64,000 nucleotides of DNA from NCBI GenBank assembly GCA_031406155.1, contig JANOGW010000065.1:19118-83117 (forward strand), written 5' to 3'. A program made the translations under genes and the position numbers. Positions 50,559 to 60,274 of the stretch are shown one piece after another (the stretch's first letter is position 1; every line of letters starts with the position of its first letter). The notes under the pieces were generated by a model. It ran no database searches and had not been told where the DNA came from. It saw nothing but the letters and a program-made list of their open reading frames with translations. This DNA is from JACMNW01 sp031406155. Its GTDB lineage: Bacteria > Pseudomonadota > Alphaproteobacteria > Rhodobacterales > Rhodobacteraceae.

Positions 50559-53527
50559 CCGAACAAACCCCCAACGCCGCCTTCAACGCCCAGTCCTTCA
50601 TGGATGGCGCAAACGCGGATTACATCGACCAACTCGCCGCCAAGCACGCCGCCGACCCGGCGAGCGTCGATGCGCAATGGGCCGCGTTCTTCAAAGCTCT
50701 CGGCGACAGCGAAGTTGACACCAAACGCCAGGCCGCAGGCCCGTCATGGGCGCGCAATGATTGGCCGCCACAGCCGCTGGACGACCTTACATCCGCCCTA
50801 ACCGGCGAATGGCCGATCATGGCCCCCGCCAAAGACGCCCGCGCCGCTGGAGAAAAGATCGTCGCCAAAGCTGCCGATCAAGGCGTGTCGCTGACCGACG
50901 CCCAGATACAACGCGCCGTGCTCGATAGCATCCGCGCCATCATGATCATCCGCGCCTACCGCATCCGCGGCCACCTCGCCGCCGACCTTGATCCGCTGGG
51001 CATGACAGACCGCAACACCCAGCCGGAACTGGACCCGAAATCCTACGGCTTCACCGAAGCCGACATGGACCGCCCGATTTTCATAGACAACGTGCTCGGC
51101 CTGCAAACCGCATCCATGCGCGAAATCATTGAAATCGTAAAACGCACCTATTGCGGCACTTTCGCCCTGCAATTCATGCACATTTCAGACCCCGAACAAT
51201 CCGCGTGGCTGAAAGAACGCATCGAAGGCTACGGCAAGGAGATTGCCTTCACCCGTGAAGGCCGCAAAGCCATCCTGAACAAACTGGTCGAGGCGGAAGG
51301 CTACGAAAAGTTCCTCCACGTCAAATACATGGGCACCAAGCGGTTCGGCCTTGATGGCGCGGAAAGCCTGATCCCCGCGATGGAACAAATCATCAAACGC
51401 GGCGGTAATCTAGGCATACGCGATATCGTCATCGGCATGCCACACAGAGGGCGCTTAAGCGTTCTGGCCAACGTGATGATGAAACCCTACCGCGCCATTT
51501 TCAACGAATTCCAAGGCGGCAGTTTCAAACCCGAAGACGTTGATGGATCGGGCGATGTGAAATACCACCTCGGCGCATCCAGCGACCGCACCTTTGATGG
51601 CAATACCGTGCACCTGTCGCTCACCGCCAACCCCAGCCACCTGGAGGCAGTGAACCCGGTCGTTCTTGGCAAAGTCCGCGCCAAGCAGGAACAACTCGCC
51701 GACAAAGACCGCACCCAGGTGCTGCCCATCCTGCTGCATGGCGACGCGGCCTTTGCGGGCCAGGGCGTGGTCGCCGAATGTTTTGGCCTGTCCGGCCTCG
51801 TAGGCCATCGCACGGGTGGCACGCTGCACATCATCGTCAACAACCAGATCGGCTTTACCACCTCGCCTTCGTTCAGCCGCTCCTCCCCCTACCCCACCGA
51901 CATTGCGCTGATGGTCGAAGCGCCGATTTTCCACGTCAACGGCGACGACCCCGAGGCGGTGGTGCACGCCGCCCGCGTCGCCATCGAATATCGCCAGAAA
52001 TTCCACAAAGACGTGGTGCTGGATATCTTCTGTTATCGCCGCTTCGGCCATAACGAAGGCGACGAGCCGATGTTCACCAACCCCGCGATGTACACCCGCA
52101 TCCGCAAGCAAAAGACCACGCTGCAACTGTACACCGAACGTCTTGTCGCCGACGGGCTGATCCCGGAGGGTGAGATTGAGGACATGAAAGCCGCCTTCCA
52201 AGCCAAACTGAATGAGGAGTTCGAGGCTGGCAAAGACTACAAGCCCAACAAGGCCGATTGGCTGGATGGCCGCTGGAAAAACCTCGGCACCAAAGACTTG
52301 AACAATTACCAACGCGGCGAAACTGCCATCAAACCGGAAACCATGGCCGATGTTGGGGCCGCCCTGACCCGCATACCCGAAAAGTTTGATCTGCACAAAA
52401 CCGTCACCCGCCAGTTGGATGCCAAATCAAAAATGTTCGAGACGGGCAAAGGCTTTGACTGGGCCACCGCCGAAGCCGTCGCCTTTGGCAGCCTTGTCAC
52501 CGAGGGCTTCCCCGTCCGCCTGTCTGGCCAAGACTGCACCCGCGGCACCTTCAGCCAGCGCCATTCGGCCTTTGTCGATCAATCCACCGAAGAGCGCCAC
52601 TACCCACTGAACCACATCCGCGCCGGTCAGGCCCGGTACGAAGTCATCGACTCCATGCTATCCGAATACGCCGTGCTTGGCTTTGAATACGGCTATTCGC
52701 TGTCCGAACCGAACGCCCTGGTGCTGTGGGAAGCGCAGTTTGGCGATTTCGCCAATGGCGCGCAGATCATGTTCGATCAGTTTATCACCTCGGGTGAGGC
52801 GAAATGGCTCCGCATGTCCGGCCTCGTCTGCCTGCTGCCGCATGGCTACGAAGGCCAAGGACCTGAACATTCCAGCGCCCGGCTGGAACGCTTCCTGCAA
52901 AACTCCGCGCATGATAACTGGATCGTGGCCAACTGCACCACACCCGCCAACTACTTCCACATCCTGCGCCGCCAGATCCATCGTGATTTCCGCAAACCGC
53001 TTATCCTGATGACGCCGAAATCCCTGCTGCGCCATCCGTTGTGCATATCCGATGCGTCGGATTTCACCACCGGGTCCAGCTTCCACCGAGTCTTGTGGGA
53101 CGATGCCCAGCAAGGCCATTCCGACCTGAAACTGAAACCCGACGCAAAAATCAAACGCGTCGTCATCTGTTCCGGCAAGGTCTATTACGACTTGCTGGCC
53201 GAACGCGACGCGCGCGGTGCCGATGATATCTACCTGCTGCGCGTCGAACAATTCCACCCCTTCCCAGCCCTATCGCTGATCAAGGAACTGGAACGTTTCA
53301 AGGGTGCCGAAATGGTCTGGTGCCAGGAAGAACCCAAAAACCAGGGTGCCTTCAGCTATATCGAACCAAACCTTGAATGGGTGCTCACCCGCATCGGTGC
53401 CAAACACACCCGCGCGGTCTTTGTCGGGCGCGACGCCTCTGCCTCGCCCGCCACCGGCCTTGCCAGCAAACACAAAGCCCAACAAGAAGCGCTGGTCAAT
53501 GACGCGCTGACCTTCAAAGGAAACTGA
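50555..53527 (+). CDS. sucA: 2-oxoglutarate dehydrogenase E1 component
   Basis: The 990-residue thiamine-diphosphate-dependent decarboxylase of the 2-oxoglutarate dehydrogenase complex. The N-terminal NAQSFMDGANADYIDQL segment binds the E2/E3 partners. IVIGMPHRGRLSVLANV, HLSLTANPSHLEAVNPVV and HGDAAFAGQGVV are the substrate and TDP site. GHNEGDEPMFTNP and the C-terminal transketolase domain (RGTFSQRHSAF, LPHGYEGQGPEHSSAR) complete it. Length is normal. It overlaps the DUF805 gene by four bases and leads directly to sucB (two bases). Confidence 0.98.
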   Translation: MTEQTPNAAFNAQSFMDGANADYIDQLAAKHAADPASVDAQWAAFFKALGDSEVDTKRQAAGPSWARNDWPPQPLDDLTSALTGEWPIMAPAKDARAAGEKIVAKAADQGVSLTDAQIQRAVLDSIRAIMIIRAYRIRGHLAADLDPLGMTDRNTQPELDPKSYGFTEADMDRPIFIDNVLGLQTASMREIIEIVKRTYCGTFALQFMHISDPEQSAWLKERIEGYGKEIAFTREGRKAILNKLVEAEGYEKFLHVKYMGTKRFGLDGAESLIPAMEQIIKRGGNLGIRDIVIGMPHRGRLSVLANVMMKPYRAIFNEFQGGSFKPEDVDGSGDVKYHLGASSDRTFDGNTVHLSLTANPSHLEAVNPVVLGKVRAKQEQLADKDRTQVLPILLHGDAAFAGQGVVAECFGLSGLVGHRTGGTLHIIVNNQIGFTTSPSFSRSSPYPTDIALMVEAPIFHVNGDDPEAVVHAARVAIEYRQKFHKDVVLDIFCYRRFGHNEGDEPMFTNPAMYTRIRKQKTTLQLYTERLVADGLIPEGEIEDMKAAFQAKLNEEFEAGKDYKPNKADWLDGRWKNLGTKDLNNYQRGETAIKPETMADVGAALTRIPEKFDLHKTVTRQLDAKSKMFETGKGFDWATAEAVAFGSLVTEGFPVRLSGQDCTRGTFSQRHSAFVDQSTEERHYPLNHIRAGQARYEVIDSMLSEYAVLGFEYGYSLSEPNALVLWEAQFGDFANGAQIMFDQFITSGEAKWLRMSGLVCLLPHGYEGQGPEHSSARLERFLQNSAHDNWIVANCTTPANYFHILRRQIHRDFRKPLILMTPKSLLRHPLCISDASDFTTGSSFHRVLWDDAQQGHSDLKLKPDAKIKRVVICSGKVYYDLLAERDARGADDIYLLRVEQFHPFPALSLIKELERFKGAEMVWCQEEPKNQGAFSYIEPNLEWVLTRIGAKHTRAVFVGRDASASPATGLASKHKAQQEALVNDALTFKGN

Positions 53528-53529
53528 TC

Positions 53530-54783
53530 ATGACCACCGAAGTCCGCGTCCCCGCCCTTGGCGAAAGCGTCACCGAAGCCACTGTCGCCACCTGGTTCAA
53601 AAAGGTGGGCGACGCCGTGGCGGTTGACGAAATTCTGTGTGAACTGGAAACCGACAAGGTTTCCCTCGACGTACCCTCTCCCGTGGCAGGCGTTCTGGCC
53701 GAGATTGTTGCGGCCGAAGGCACCACCGTCGCCGCCGCCGCCCTGCTGGCGCAAGTCACCGAGGGCGCCGTCGCCACTGCGGCGCCAAAGGAGAAGGACA
53801 AGGTGACCAAGGCGCTGGAAGGGGTGCCATCCACCGTCAGCGAACCATCGCTCGCCCCCATCGCCGGGCCCGAGCCTACTGTTCCGCGCGACGTCGAAGA
53901 TGCCCCCTCCGCCAAGAAGGCCATGGCTGAAGCAGGCATCACCCGTGATGCTGTTGCCCCCTCCGGCAAAGATGGCCGAGTGATGAAGGAAGACGTGGCA
54001 AAAGCGGTAGCCGCCCCTGCGCCAGCGCCCATCGCTGCACCTGCAGCCGCAATCCCCCGCGCGCCTGTGCCTGCCGACGATGCCGCCCGTGAAGAGCGCG
54101 TCAAGATGACCCGTCTGCGCCAGACCATCGCCCGCCGCCTGAAAGACGCGCAAAACACCGCCGCCATGCTGACCACCTATAACGAGGTCGACATGTCCGC
54201 CATCATGGGTTTACGCAACGAATACAAAGACGTGTTCGAGAAAAAACACGGCGTCAAACTCGGCTTCATGTCGTTCTTCGTCAAAGCCTGCTGCCACGCG
54301 CTGGCCGAAGTGCCCGAGGTCAACGCCGAGATTGACGGCACCGATGTGGTCTACAAAAACTTCGTCCACATGGGCGTCGCCGTCGGCACGCCCAACGGCC
54401 TCGTCGTCCCCGTCGTGCGCGACGCCGACCAGATGGGCTTCGCCGCGATCGAAAAGAAAATCTCCGAACTCGGCCTGCGCGCCCGCGACGGCAAACTTTC
54501 CATGGCCGAAATGGCCGGCGGCTCCTTCACCATCTCCAACGGCGGCGTCTACGGCAGCCTGATGTCCTCGCCCATCCTGAACCCCCCACAATCGGGCATC
54601 TTGGGCATGCACAAAATCCAGGACCGCCCGGTCGTGGTGGCAGGCGCAATCGTCATCCGCCCGATGATGTATCTGGCGCTGAGCTACGATCACCGGGTTG
54701 TCGATGGGAAGGGGGCGGTCACATTCCTCGTGCGCGTGAAAGAGGCGCTGGAGGATCCACGGCGGTTGTTGATGGATTTGTGA
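53530..54783 (+). CDS. sucB: 2-oxoglutarate dehydrogenase E2 (dihydrolipoyl succinyltransferase)
   Basis: A 417-residue core subunit of the complex. One lipoyl domain lies at 1-80 with the lipoylated Lys43 in ETDKVSLDV. An Ala/Pro/Glu linker precedes the E1/E3-binding domain (SAKKAMAEAGIT ... GKDGRVMKEDV, about 138-170), then a second linker. The catalytic domain has YNEVDMSAIM and SYDHRVVDGKGAVTF, which carries the catalytic His and Asp. Normal length and order for alphaproteobacteria. Confidence 0.97.
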   Translation: MTTEVRVPALGESVTEATVATWFKKVGDAVAVDEILCELETDKVSLDVPSPVAGVLAEIVAAEGTTVAAAALLAQVTEGAVATAAPKEKDKVTKALEGVPSTVSEPSLAPIAGPEPTVPRDVEDAPSAKKAMAEAGITRDAVAPSGKDGRVMKEDVAKAVAAPAPAPIAAPAAAIPRAPVPADDAAREERVKMTRLRQTIARRLKDAQNTAAMLTTYNEVDMSAIMGLRNEYKDVFEKKHGVKLGFMSFFVKACCHALAEVPEVNAEIDGTDVVYKNFVHMGVAVGTPNGLVVPVVRDADQMGFAAIEKKISELGLRARDGKLSMAEMAGGSFTISNGGVYGSLMSSPILNPPQSGILGMHKIQDRPVVVAGAIVIRPMMYLALSYDHRVVDGKGAVTFLVRVKEALEDPRRLLMDL

Positions 54784-54876
54784 GGCGAGCGAGGCTGGGC
54801 AGGCGGCTATCTGCCCGCCCCCCTCCATTGAACGCTAAAATCGGGGCCAGCAATATCACCTAAGGTAAGCTTGAGT

Positions 54877-55347
54877 ATGTCGAATGTAGATACTGCCAAG
54901 TTGTTTTTCGGGATCGTCCTGAACAAGCTTCAAGACTCATTTCCGGCGGCGATCTTTTTGTCGTCGCAAAACATTTGGCCCGAATTCGAGAAAGTTGCGA
55001 AAGGCAGAACGGTATCTCTCAAAACACAAAAACGGTCGTATCGAACTTTGCCCATCTCAGATCTCGCCGAAGACCAGGCGCTTCAAGAGCATTATACAAA
55101 GCTGATGCTCAGGTGGATGGCGGCAGAAGGTTACTTGGTTAGCGACCCCACGTCGAATTTTCCTTATGACTATGTCTTGTCTTCGAAGGCACTTGCGGCA
55201 CTCAACATCGAAATCCACAAGGAAAATAGAACTATCGGCGAGGCGCTGGCAAACGTTGCTCATAGCACTGGCGAAGCCGCCCAAAGTGAGCTGATCGCCA
55301 GGCTAGTTGGTAAGATATTTGATTTCGTTAATGGACTTGTGCAATGA
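54877..55347 (+). CDS. Unrecognised protein (156 aa), AT-richer than its neighbours
   Basis: I do not recognise this protein. It is mostly helical and soluble: NVDTAKLFFGIVLNKLQDSFPAA, RSYRTLPISDLAEDQALQEHYTKLMLRWMAAEGYLVSD (winged-helix-like spacing), LSSKALAALNIEIHK, ending with a hydrophobic helix IARLVGKIFDFVNGLVQ. Base composition is lower in GC than sucB and lpdA. It lies between sucB and a MAPEG gene, whose ATG overlaps its stop (ATGA). It may have entered by transfer. Its pattern (winged helix, then a short membrane-interacting tail) could suit an effector or toxin-related regulator, but that is a guess. Confidence 0.7.
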   Translation: MSNVDTAKLFFGIVLNKLQDSFPAAIFLSSQNIWPEFEKVAKGRTVSLKTQKRSYRTLPISDLAEDQALQEHYTKLMLRWMAAEGYLVSDPTSNFPYDYVLSSKALAALNIEIHKENRTIGEALANVAHSTGEAAQSELIARLVGKIFDFVNGLVQ

Positions 55348-55739
55348 CCCCCGAACTCACCGCCCTCGCCCTCGCCGCCCTCCTGCAAGCGGCCCAATTC
55401 GTGTCCTTCGCCACCCTCGCGAACCGCGATCTGACACCCGGCTACACCTCCTCCCCGCGTGACCGGCCCCCATCGCGGCAAATGACCACCCTCACTGCCC
55501 GTCTGCAACGCGCGCTGAACAACCATTTCGAGGGGCTGATCCTGTTCACCCTCGCCGTGGTCGTCGTCACCCTCGGCAACCAATCAACCACGGTCACCCA
55601 ATACGCCGCCTACACCTACCTCGCCGCCCGCATCCTTTACGTCCCCGCCTATGCGCTGGGGTGGAGGCCATGGCGATCCGCCATCTGGGCCGTGGGATTT
55701 TTCGCCACCTTAACCATGATCATCGCAAGCTTGATCTGA
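55344..55739 (+). CDS. MAPEG-family membrane protein
   Basis: A 131-residue protein with four hydrophobic helices. LQRALNNHFEGLILFTLAVVVV and AAYTYLAARILYVPAYALGW match the MAPEG pattern (RAxxNHxEn and the RxxYxxAY loop). Eukaryotic relatives conjugate glutathione; bacterial ones are poorly known. It sits between sucB and lpdA, so the E3 gene is separated from the E1-E2 genes by two accessory genes. Confidence 0.88.
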   Translation: MTPELTALALAALLQAAQFVSFATLANRDLTPGYTSSPRDRPPSRQMTTLTARLQRALNNHFEGLILFTLAVVVVTLGNQSTTVTQYAAYTYLAARILYVPAYALGWRPWRSAIWAVGFFATLTMIIASLI

Positions 55740-55808
55740 TTGCCGTATGCACGGATAAAGCACGCAAAAAGCACGGCTGTAACACGGCCCGATTTGAAGG
55801 AACGCCCC

Positions 55809-57197
55809 ATGGCAAACTATGACGCAATCATCATCGGTTCCGGCCCCGGCGGCTATGTCTGCGCCATCCGCGCCGCCCAACTGGGCTTGAACGTGGCGGT
55901 TGTAGAAGGCCGCGAAACCCTCGGCGGCACCTGCCTGAACGTCGGTTGCATCCCGTCAAAAGCCCTGCTGCACGCCACCCACCAACTGCACGAAGTCCAT
56001 GAAAACCATGAGAAAATGGGTCTGATAGGTGGCGCACCAAAGGTCGATTGGGCAAAGATGCAGGCTTATAAGGATGATGTCGTCGGCCAGAACACGAAAG
56101 GCATCGAATTCCTATTCAAGAAAAACAAAATCAACTGGATCAAAGGTTGGGCCACCATCCCTGCGCCGGGCCAAGTCAAAGTCGGCGACGATACCCACAC
56201 CGCAAAAAACATAGTGATTGCAACGGGTTCCGAGGCCTCCAGCCTCCCCGGCGTCACCGTGGACGAGAAGGTCATCGTCACCTCCACCGGCGCATTGGCC
56301 CTAAGCAAAATCCCCAAAACCATGATCGTCATCGGTGCCGGTGTCATCGGTCTGGAACTAGGCTCGGTCTACGCCCGCCTTGGCACTGAAGTGACCGTCA
56401 TCGAATACCTCGATGCCATTACGCCCGGCATGGACGCCGACGTGGCCAAGACCTTCCAGCGTATCTTGGCAAAGCAAGGGCTTAAGTTCATCCTCGGCGC
56501 AGCCGTGCAAGGGGCATCCGCGACGAAAGGCAAGGCCACAGTCACCTACAAACTGCGCAAAACTGACGCAGAAACTACCATAGAAACCGAGACCGTCCTC
56601 GTCGCCACCGGCCGCAAACCCTACATCGCGGGCCTTGGCCTCGAAGCCCTGGGCGTCGAAATACTGCCCCGTGGTCAGATCAAAACCGACGTACATTTTT
56701 CTACTAATATCAATGGCTTATATGCCATCGGCGACGCCGTCATTGGGCCCATGTTGGCCCACAAAGCCGAAGACGAAGGCATGGCCTTGGCCGAAATCAT
56801 GGCAGGCAAATCCGGCCATGTTAATTACTCCGTCATCCCCGGCGTGATCTACAGCACGCCAGAAGTATCATCAGTCGGTGCAACCGAAGAACAGCTGAAA
56901 TCCGAAGGCCGCGCCTATAAAGTTGGCAAATTCTCCTTCATGGGCAACGCCCGCGCCAAAGCCGTTTTCCAGGGCGACGGTTTCGTGAAGATCCTCGCAG
57001 ACGCGGCCACCGACCGCATTCTGGGCGCCCATATCATCGGCCCAATGGCCGGTGATTTGATCCATGAGATCTGCGTTGCGATGGAGTTTGGCGCATCAGC
57101 CCAAGATGTAGCACTTACCTGCCACGCCCACCCCACGTATAGCGAAGCTGTCCGCGAAGCCGCTCTGGCCTGTGGTGACGGCGCGATCCACGCCTAA
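55809..57197 (+). CDS. lpdA: Dihydrolipoyl dehydrogenase (E3)
   Basis: A 462-residue FAD/NAD disulfide oxidoreductase that reoxidises the lipoyl arm of E2. The FAD motif GSGPGG is at 10-15 and the redox disulfide is Cys42/Cys47 in GGTCLNVGCIPSK. The NAD motif is GAGVIGLELGSVY, YAIGDAV completes the FAD site, and the C-terminal base is His in CHAHPTYSEAVREA. The ATG at 55809 follows GGAACG; upstream codons are not Lpd-like. Confidence 0.97.
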   Translation: MANYDAIIIGSGPGGYVCAIRAAQLGLNVAVVEGRETLGGTCLNVGCIPSKALLHATHQLHEVHENHEKMGLIGGAPKVDWAKMQAYKDDVVGQNTKGIEFLFKKNKINWIKGWATIPAPGQVKVGDDTHTAKNIVIATGSEASSLPGVTVDEKVIVTSTGALALSKIPKTMIVIGAGVIGLELGSVYARLGTEVTVIEYLDAITPGMDADVAKTFQRILAKQGLKFILGAAVQGASATKGKATVTYKLRKTDAETTIETETVLVATGRKPYIAGLGLEALGVEILPRGQIKTDVHFSTNINGLYAIGDAVIGPMLAHKAEDEGMALAEIMAGKSGHVNYSVIPGVIYSTPEVSSVGATEEQLKSEGRAYKVGKFSFMGNARAKAVFQGDGFVKILADAATDRILGAHIIGPMAGDLIHEICVAMEFGASAQDVALTCHAHPTYSEAVREAALACGDGAIHA

Positions 57198-57290
57198 GGC
57201 GCAATCACGAAACCGGGCTTCTCTTCGAAAAATACCTGGTAGGACCTGAAATCATGACGGTCTCTTCCGCCTTTCCCTCTGTTAACCGCT

Positions 57291-58118
57291 TCAAGGCGTT
57301 ATGAACTTTGGTACCAGAGCATTTCCCGGATCAATGGCGATCCGGGCAAAGTCAGGCGAACCTGCATCCAGATAGCTTTGCGCATCTGTAACACCAAAAG
57401 ATGAAAAAAACCTTTCAGTTCCAAATGCTTGCAGCTCGAGCGCTTGATAGTTTCTGATGATCAGATCATAGTTTTCTGCCAGCACCTCGTTGGTGGGATC
57501 AAGACCAGACACCACGACCAGCCCCGTCGCCGAGCAATTCAATACGGTTACTTTCAGATCCGGCCGAAACTTCTGCAAAATCGGCAACATCTTCCAGACG
57601 TCCCCCGTCCAGCACAACGCAGATACGGCGTCCAGATCCCGCGTTGTCATTGCATGGTCGCGTGGAAGACAGTCATGCAAGGCGATCACCCCATTGGGGT
57701 GGCTGTGGCGTTCGGTGTTGATAAAGTCTCGCAGTAAAAATTCGATCAGATGCATACCGTCAAGAAAGCTTGTCGATAGCGCAATTCTGTTGTTTTTCAG
57801 AAATCCGGATGCGAAGAAATCGTCGCTGGTCTGCTGAAACAGATGCAGTGCAGGCTTGGGCCCGATCACATTGGTATCAACCTGAAAATAGGGATCAATC
57901 GCAAGCGTCTTGCCTCGCGACAGCGCAAGGATCGTCCCTGTTCGACAGCCAATTTCCATGTACCAGTCGAACAGATATGCTTGGTGAATTCGCGCCAGAA
58001 ACGTCTCGTATTTCAACCCGTCTGCGGCAATGAATCCAGCCGGAACCGGGCTTGGTCCAAACGTTCTGGCACTCGGCTTTGGTAGAAAATAGCTGACTAA
58101 CTTATTGGCCAAAGACAT
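57291..58118 (-). CDS. Class I SAM methyltransferase-like protein (275 aa)
   Basis: The SAM-binding loop is YMEIGCRTGTILALSRG near residue 53-69, then LAIDPYFQ and a VIALHDCLPRDHAMTTRD segment, as in glycan-linked Methyltransf_24 proteins (acidic His-Asp metal site after strand 4). The N-terminus is basic with one weakly hydrophobic stretch. Its target is unknown. Base use is a little AT-richer than lpdA. It is convergent with lpdA and, with genes at 43673, 44629 and 45615, adds to the scattered glycan-modification genes. Confidence 0.78.
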   Translation of the reverse strand: MSLANKLVSYFLPKPSARTFGPSPVPAGFIAADGLKYETFLARIHQAYLFDWYMEIGCRTGTILALSRGKTLAIDPYFQVDTNVIGPKPALHLFQQTSDDFFASGFLKNNRIALSTSFLDGMHLIEFLLRDFINTERHSHPNGVIALHDCLPRDHAMTTRDLDAVSALCWTGDVWKMLPILQKFRPDLKVTVLNCSATGLVVVSGLDPTNEVLAENYDLIIRNYQALELQAFGTERFFSSFGVTDAQSYLDAGSPDFARIAIDPGNALVPKFITP

Positions 58119-58145
58119 GCCTCCTTGTTGGTGACCATTGCCGGC

Positions 58146-58793
58146 TTACCCCGCAAGATGCCGCAAACCCTGCGCTACGTCCATGCGGACCGCAAGCCGC
58201 AAACCGGGCTCGTCCCCCGCCCGCAGTGCTGCTAGAATGGATCTGTGGTGCTGTGGCGGCTCATTCCGGCGCAGTTTTGCGTAAAGCGCGCGCATGGTTG
58301 GGCCCAGTTGCAGCCAGACCGTTTCGGTCATCGCCAGCATCGCCGGGGCCTGCGCGCGCAGATACAGCGTGCGGTGAAATTCAAGGTTGCTGCGCACATA
58401 GGCCACGGGATCTTGCTTTGCCGCCGCCTCGGCGTTGACGGCATTGATTGCTGTCAGCCGATCGATCAGTGCAAAATGGGCCCGGGGCATGGCACGCGCC
58501 GCAAGCTCGGGTTCCAGCAGCGCCCGGATCGCGGCAAGTTCCTCGATGCGTTCGGGTGACAGTTCCGGCGTCGCAACCCGCCCCGACGATGTCATCGACA
58601 ATGCGCCTTCAGCGACCAGCCGCCGTACCGCCTCGCGCGCCGGTGTCATTGACACACCGAACGTGCGGCCCAAGCCCCGCAGCGTAAGTGCCTGACCCGG
58701 AACCATTTCCCCATGGATAATCTGCACCCTCAGGGCGCGGTAAAGTCGCTCGTGTGCTGCGGCTTGATCGGATGGGCGGGGTGCAGACGTCAT
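58146..58793 (-). CDS. GntR-family transcriptional regulator (FadR/FCD type)
   Basis: A 215-residue regulator with a winged helix at about 10-80 (LRVQIIHGEMVPGQALTLRGLGRTFGVSMTPAREAVRRLVAEGAL) and a helical FCD ligand domain (about 90-210) containing the metal/ligand His-rich FHRTLYLRA. The ATG at 58791-58793 was chosen because the 40 codons upstream are Cys/Ala-rich and unrelated. FCD regulators sense organic acids. No target gene lies beside it. Confidence 0.9.
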   Translation of the reverse strand: MTSAPRPSDQAAAHERLYRALRVQIIHGEMVPGQALTLRGLGRTFGVSMTPAREAVRRLVAEGALSMTSSGRVATPELSPERIEELAAIRALLEPELAARAMPRAHFALIDRLTAINAVNAEAAAKQDPVAYVRSNLEFHRTLYLRAQAPAMLAMTETVWLQLGPTMRALYAKLRRNEPPQHHRSILAALRAGDEPGLRLAVRMDVAQGLRHLAG

Positions 58794-58824
58794 CTGTGCA
58801 GCCAAGCACTGCGCCGGTACAGGG

Positions 58825-59511
58825 TCAATCCCCGAAGCGGTAACCGTGCAAAGTCTGGCCCTGGCCGCGCAACCAGGCCCGATGTGTGCCGTAGTCGGGA
58901 CATAACCGCGCAACCACAGCCCAGAACGCGGGTGAATGGTTCATCTGTGCCAGATGCGCCACCTCATGAGCTGCCACATAGTCCAGCACGACAGGCGGTG
59001 CCATGATCAGCCGCCACGAAAACATCAGGCTGCCGTCGCTGGTACAAGAGCCCCAGCGCGATCTTGTATCACGCAGGCTGACCCTGCTGAATGGCCGCCC
59101 CAAGCGCCCCGCATGCAGATCGCAGGCCGCAACCAACCGGTCACGCGCCATCACTTTCAGAAACGACGCAGCGCGCACCGCCGCCCGTTCCGGATCGCCC
59201 GGCAGGATCAGCGAATCATCCACCATCCGCGGGCTTCGCCCTATACCAGACACCAATGTCAGCGGCCTGCCCTCTACCGGAACCACACTGCCGATGCCGA
59301 TCCGGGCCTGACCCGGCATCCGCGCAAGTGCCGCGCGCAACCAACCCTCCTGCGCCCGCAGAAAGCTCATCGCCTCAGCCTCGCGCGCCGCCAACGGCAA
59401 AGACAGCGTCACACGCCCGTCAAGTCGCGACACCCGCAACGAAAATCGCCGCGCGCGGGCGGATCTTCGAAGCGCCACTTCAACGGGGGGGGATCCTGGC
59501 AGAACGGGCAT
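58825..59511 (-). CDS. YgjP-type (DUF45) metal-dependent hydrolase
   Basis: A 228-residue protein of the YgjP/SprT-like (M48-related) group. The zinc motif is HEVAHLAQMNHSPAFW: His182, Glu183, His186 and third-ligand His192. RDTRSRWGSCTSDGSLMFSWRLIMAPP just before it is the family signature. The N-terminal 130 residues are the variable beta domain. It is a putative protease with unknown substrate. Confidence 0.92.
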   Translation of the reverse strand: MPVLPGSPPVEVALRRSARARRFSLRVSRLDGRVTLSLPLAAREAEAMSFLRAQEGWLRAALARMPGQARIGIGSVVPVEGRPLTLVSGIGRSPRMVDDSLILPGDPERAAVRAASFLKVMARDRLVAACDLHAGRLGRPFSRVSLRDTRSRWGSCTSDGSLMFSWRLIMAPPVVLDYVAAHEVAHLAQMNHSPAFWAVVARLCPDYGTHRAWLRGQGQTLHGYRFGD

Positions 59512-59655
59512 CTGAACCTTTGACTCGGGCCCTCAGCATAGCCCACAGGCAGGCAGCCGCAACACCCCGATCAAACATACGAAAGCCTTTGACACCCACC
59601 CCCACCTGTGGCACTCGAACGCTTTACTGAACATCCGACAACCAAGGGAACCAAC

Positions 59656-59988
59656 ATGCCCAAGGAAGAATGGGGTACGAAGCGCCTTTGCCCGACCACT
59701 GGCAAACGTTTTTATGACCTTAACAAAACCCCGATTATCAGCCCCTACTCGGGCGAGGTCGTGGATATCGAAACCGCGCGGCGAAAGATGACGGCCGCCG
59801 TCATCGCGCGCGTTGTGCCAGAAAAAGACGACCCGTTGGTCGATGATCTGGAAGCGGAAGACGAACTGCTGGAGACCGACGTCACCGATGACGCCGAGTT
59901 GGATGATGAACTGCTCGAGGATGACGCGGACGATACCGTATCACTTGACGATCTGGCCGACGTGCCGGCTGACGAAGAAGACGTCTGA
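59656..59988 (+). CDS. TIGR02300-family protein with acidic tail
   Basis: A 110-residue protein. Residues 1-35 are conserved (MPKEEWGTKRLCPTTGKRFYDLN ... PYSGEVV) and contain a single Cys; the C-terminal half is extremely acidic (about 60-110, runs of D and E). The family is confined to alphaproteobacteria and its function is unknown; a nucleic-acid- or ribosome-linked role is often assumed because of the compact basic head. ATG at 59656 follows AAGGGAACC. Confidence 0.9.
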   Translation: MPKEEWGTKRLCPTTGKRFYDLNKTPIISPYSGEVVDIETARRKMTAAVIARVVPEKDDPLVDDLEAEDELLETDVTDDAELDDELLEDDADDTVSLDDLADVPADEEDV

Positions 59989-60082
59989 TATTGCAGCGCC
60001 GGGGCGCGGTTTTTTACTTGCGCCCCCCCGCGCCCTTTACTACATAACCCGGGCAATGCGGTAACTCATTGCGCCCAAAATC

Positions 60083-60158
<76 letters not shown>

Positions 60159-60165
60159 AAACCTC

Positions 60166-60197
60166 AAAGCCGTCCCTCGGGGCGGCTTTTGGCTTTT
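60166..60197 (+). terminator. Rho-independent terminator after tRNA-Ala
   Basis: AAAGCCGTCCC and GGGGCGGCTTT form an 11-base stem with one T-G wobble around a short loop, followed by TGGCTTTTT. It ends the tRNA transcript 8 bases after the CCA end. Confidence 0.85.
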
Positions 60198-60274
60198 TAC
60201 CCCACAGCACTTAACTCATTTCATCTGTTCAAAAATATCCCCGCCGGAGGCACCCTCAGCACCGCGCAAACCGA

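Noticed and set aside
51455..52396. A 313-codon minus-strand frame inside sucA
   Set aside because: Antisense shadow of the E1 gene; Val/Gly/Phe-rich with no motif.
54797..54816. GGGCAG/CTGCCC hairpin after sucB as a terminator
   Set aside because: Six-base stem only and followed by C-rich sequence, not T; too weak to call.
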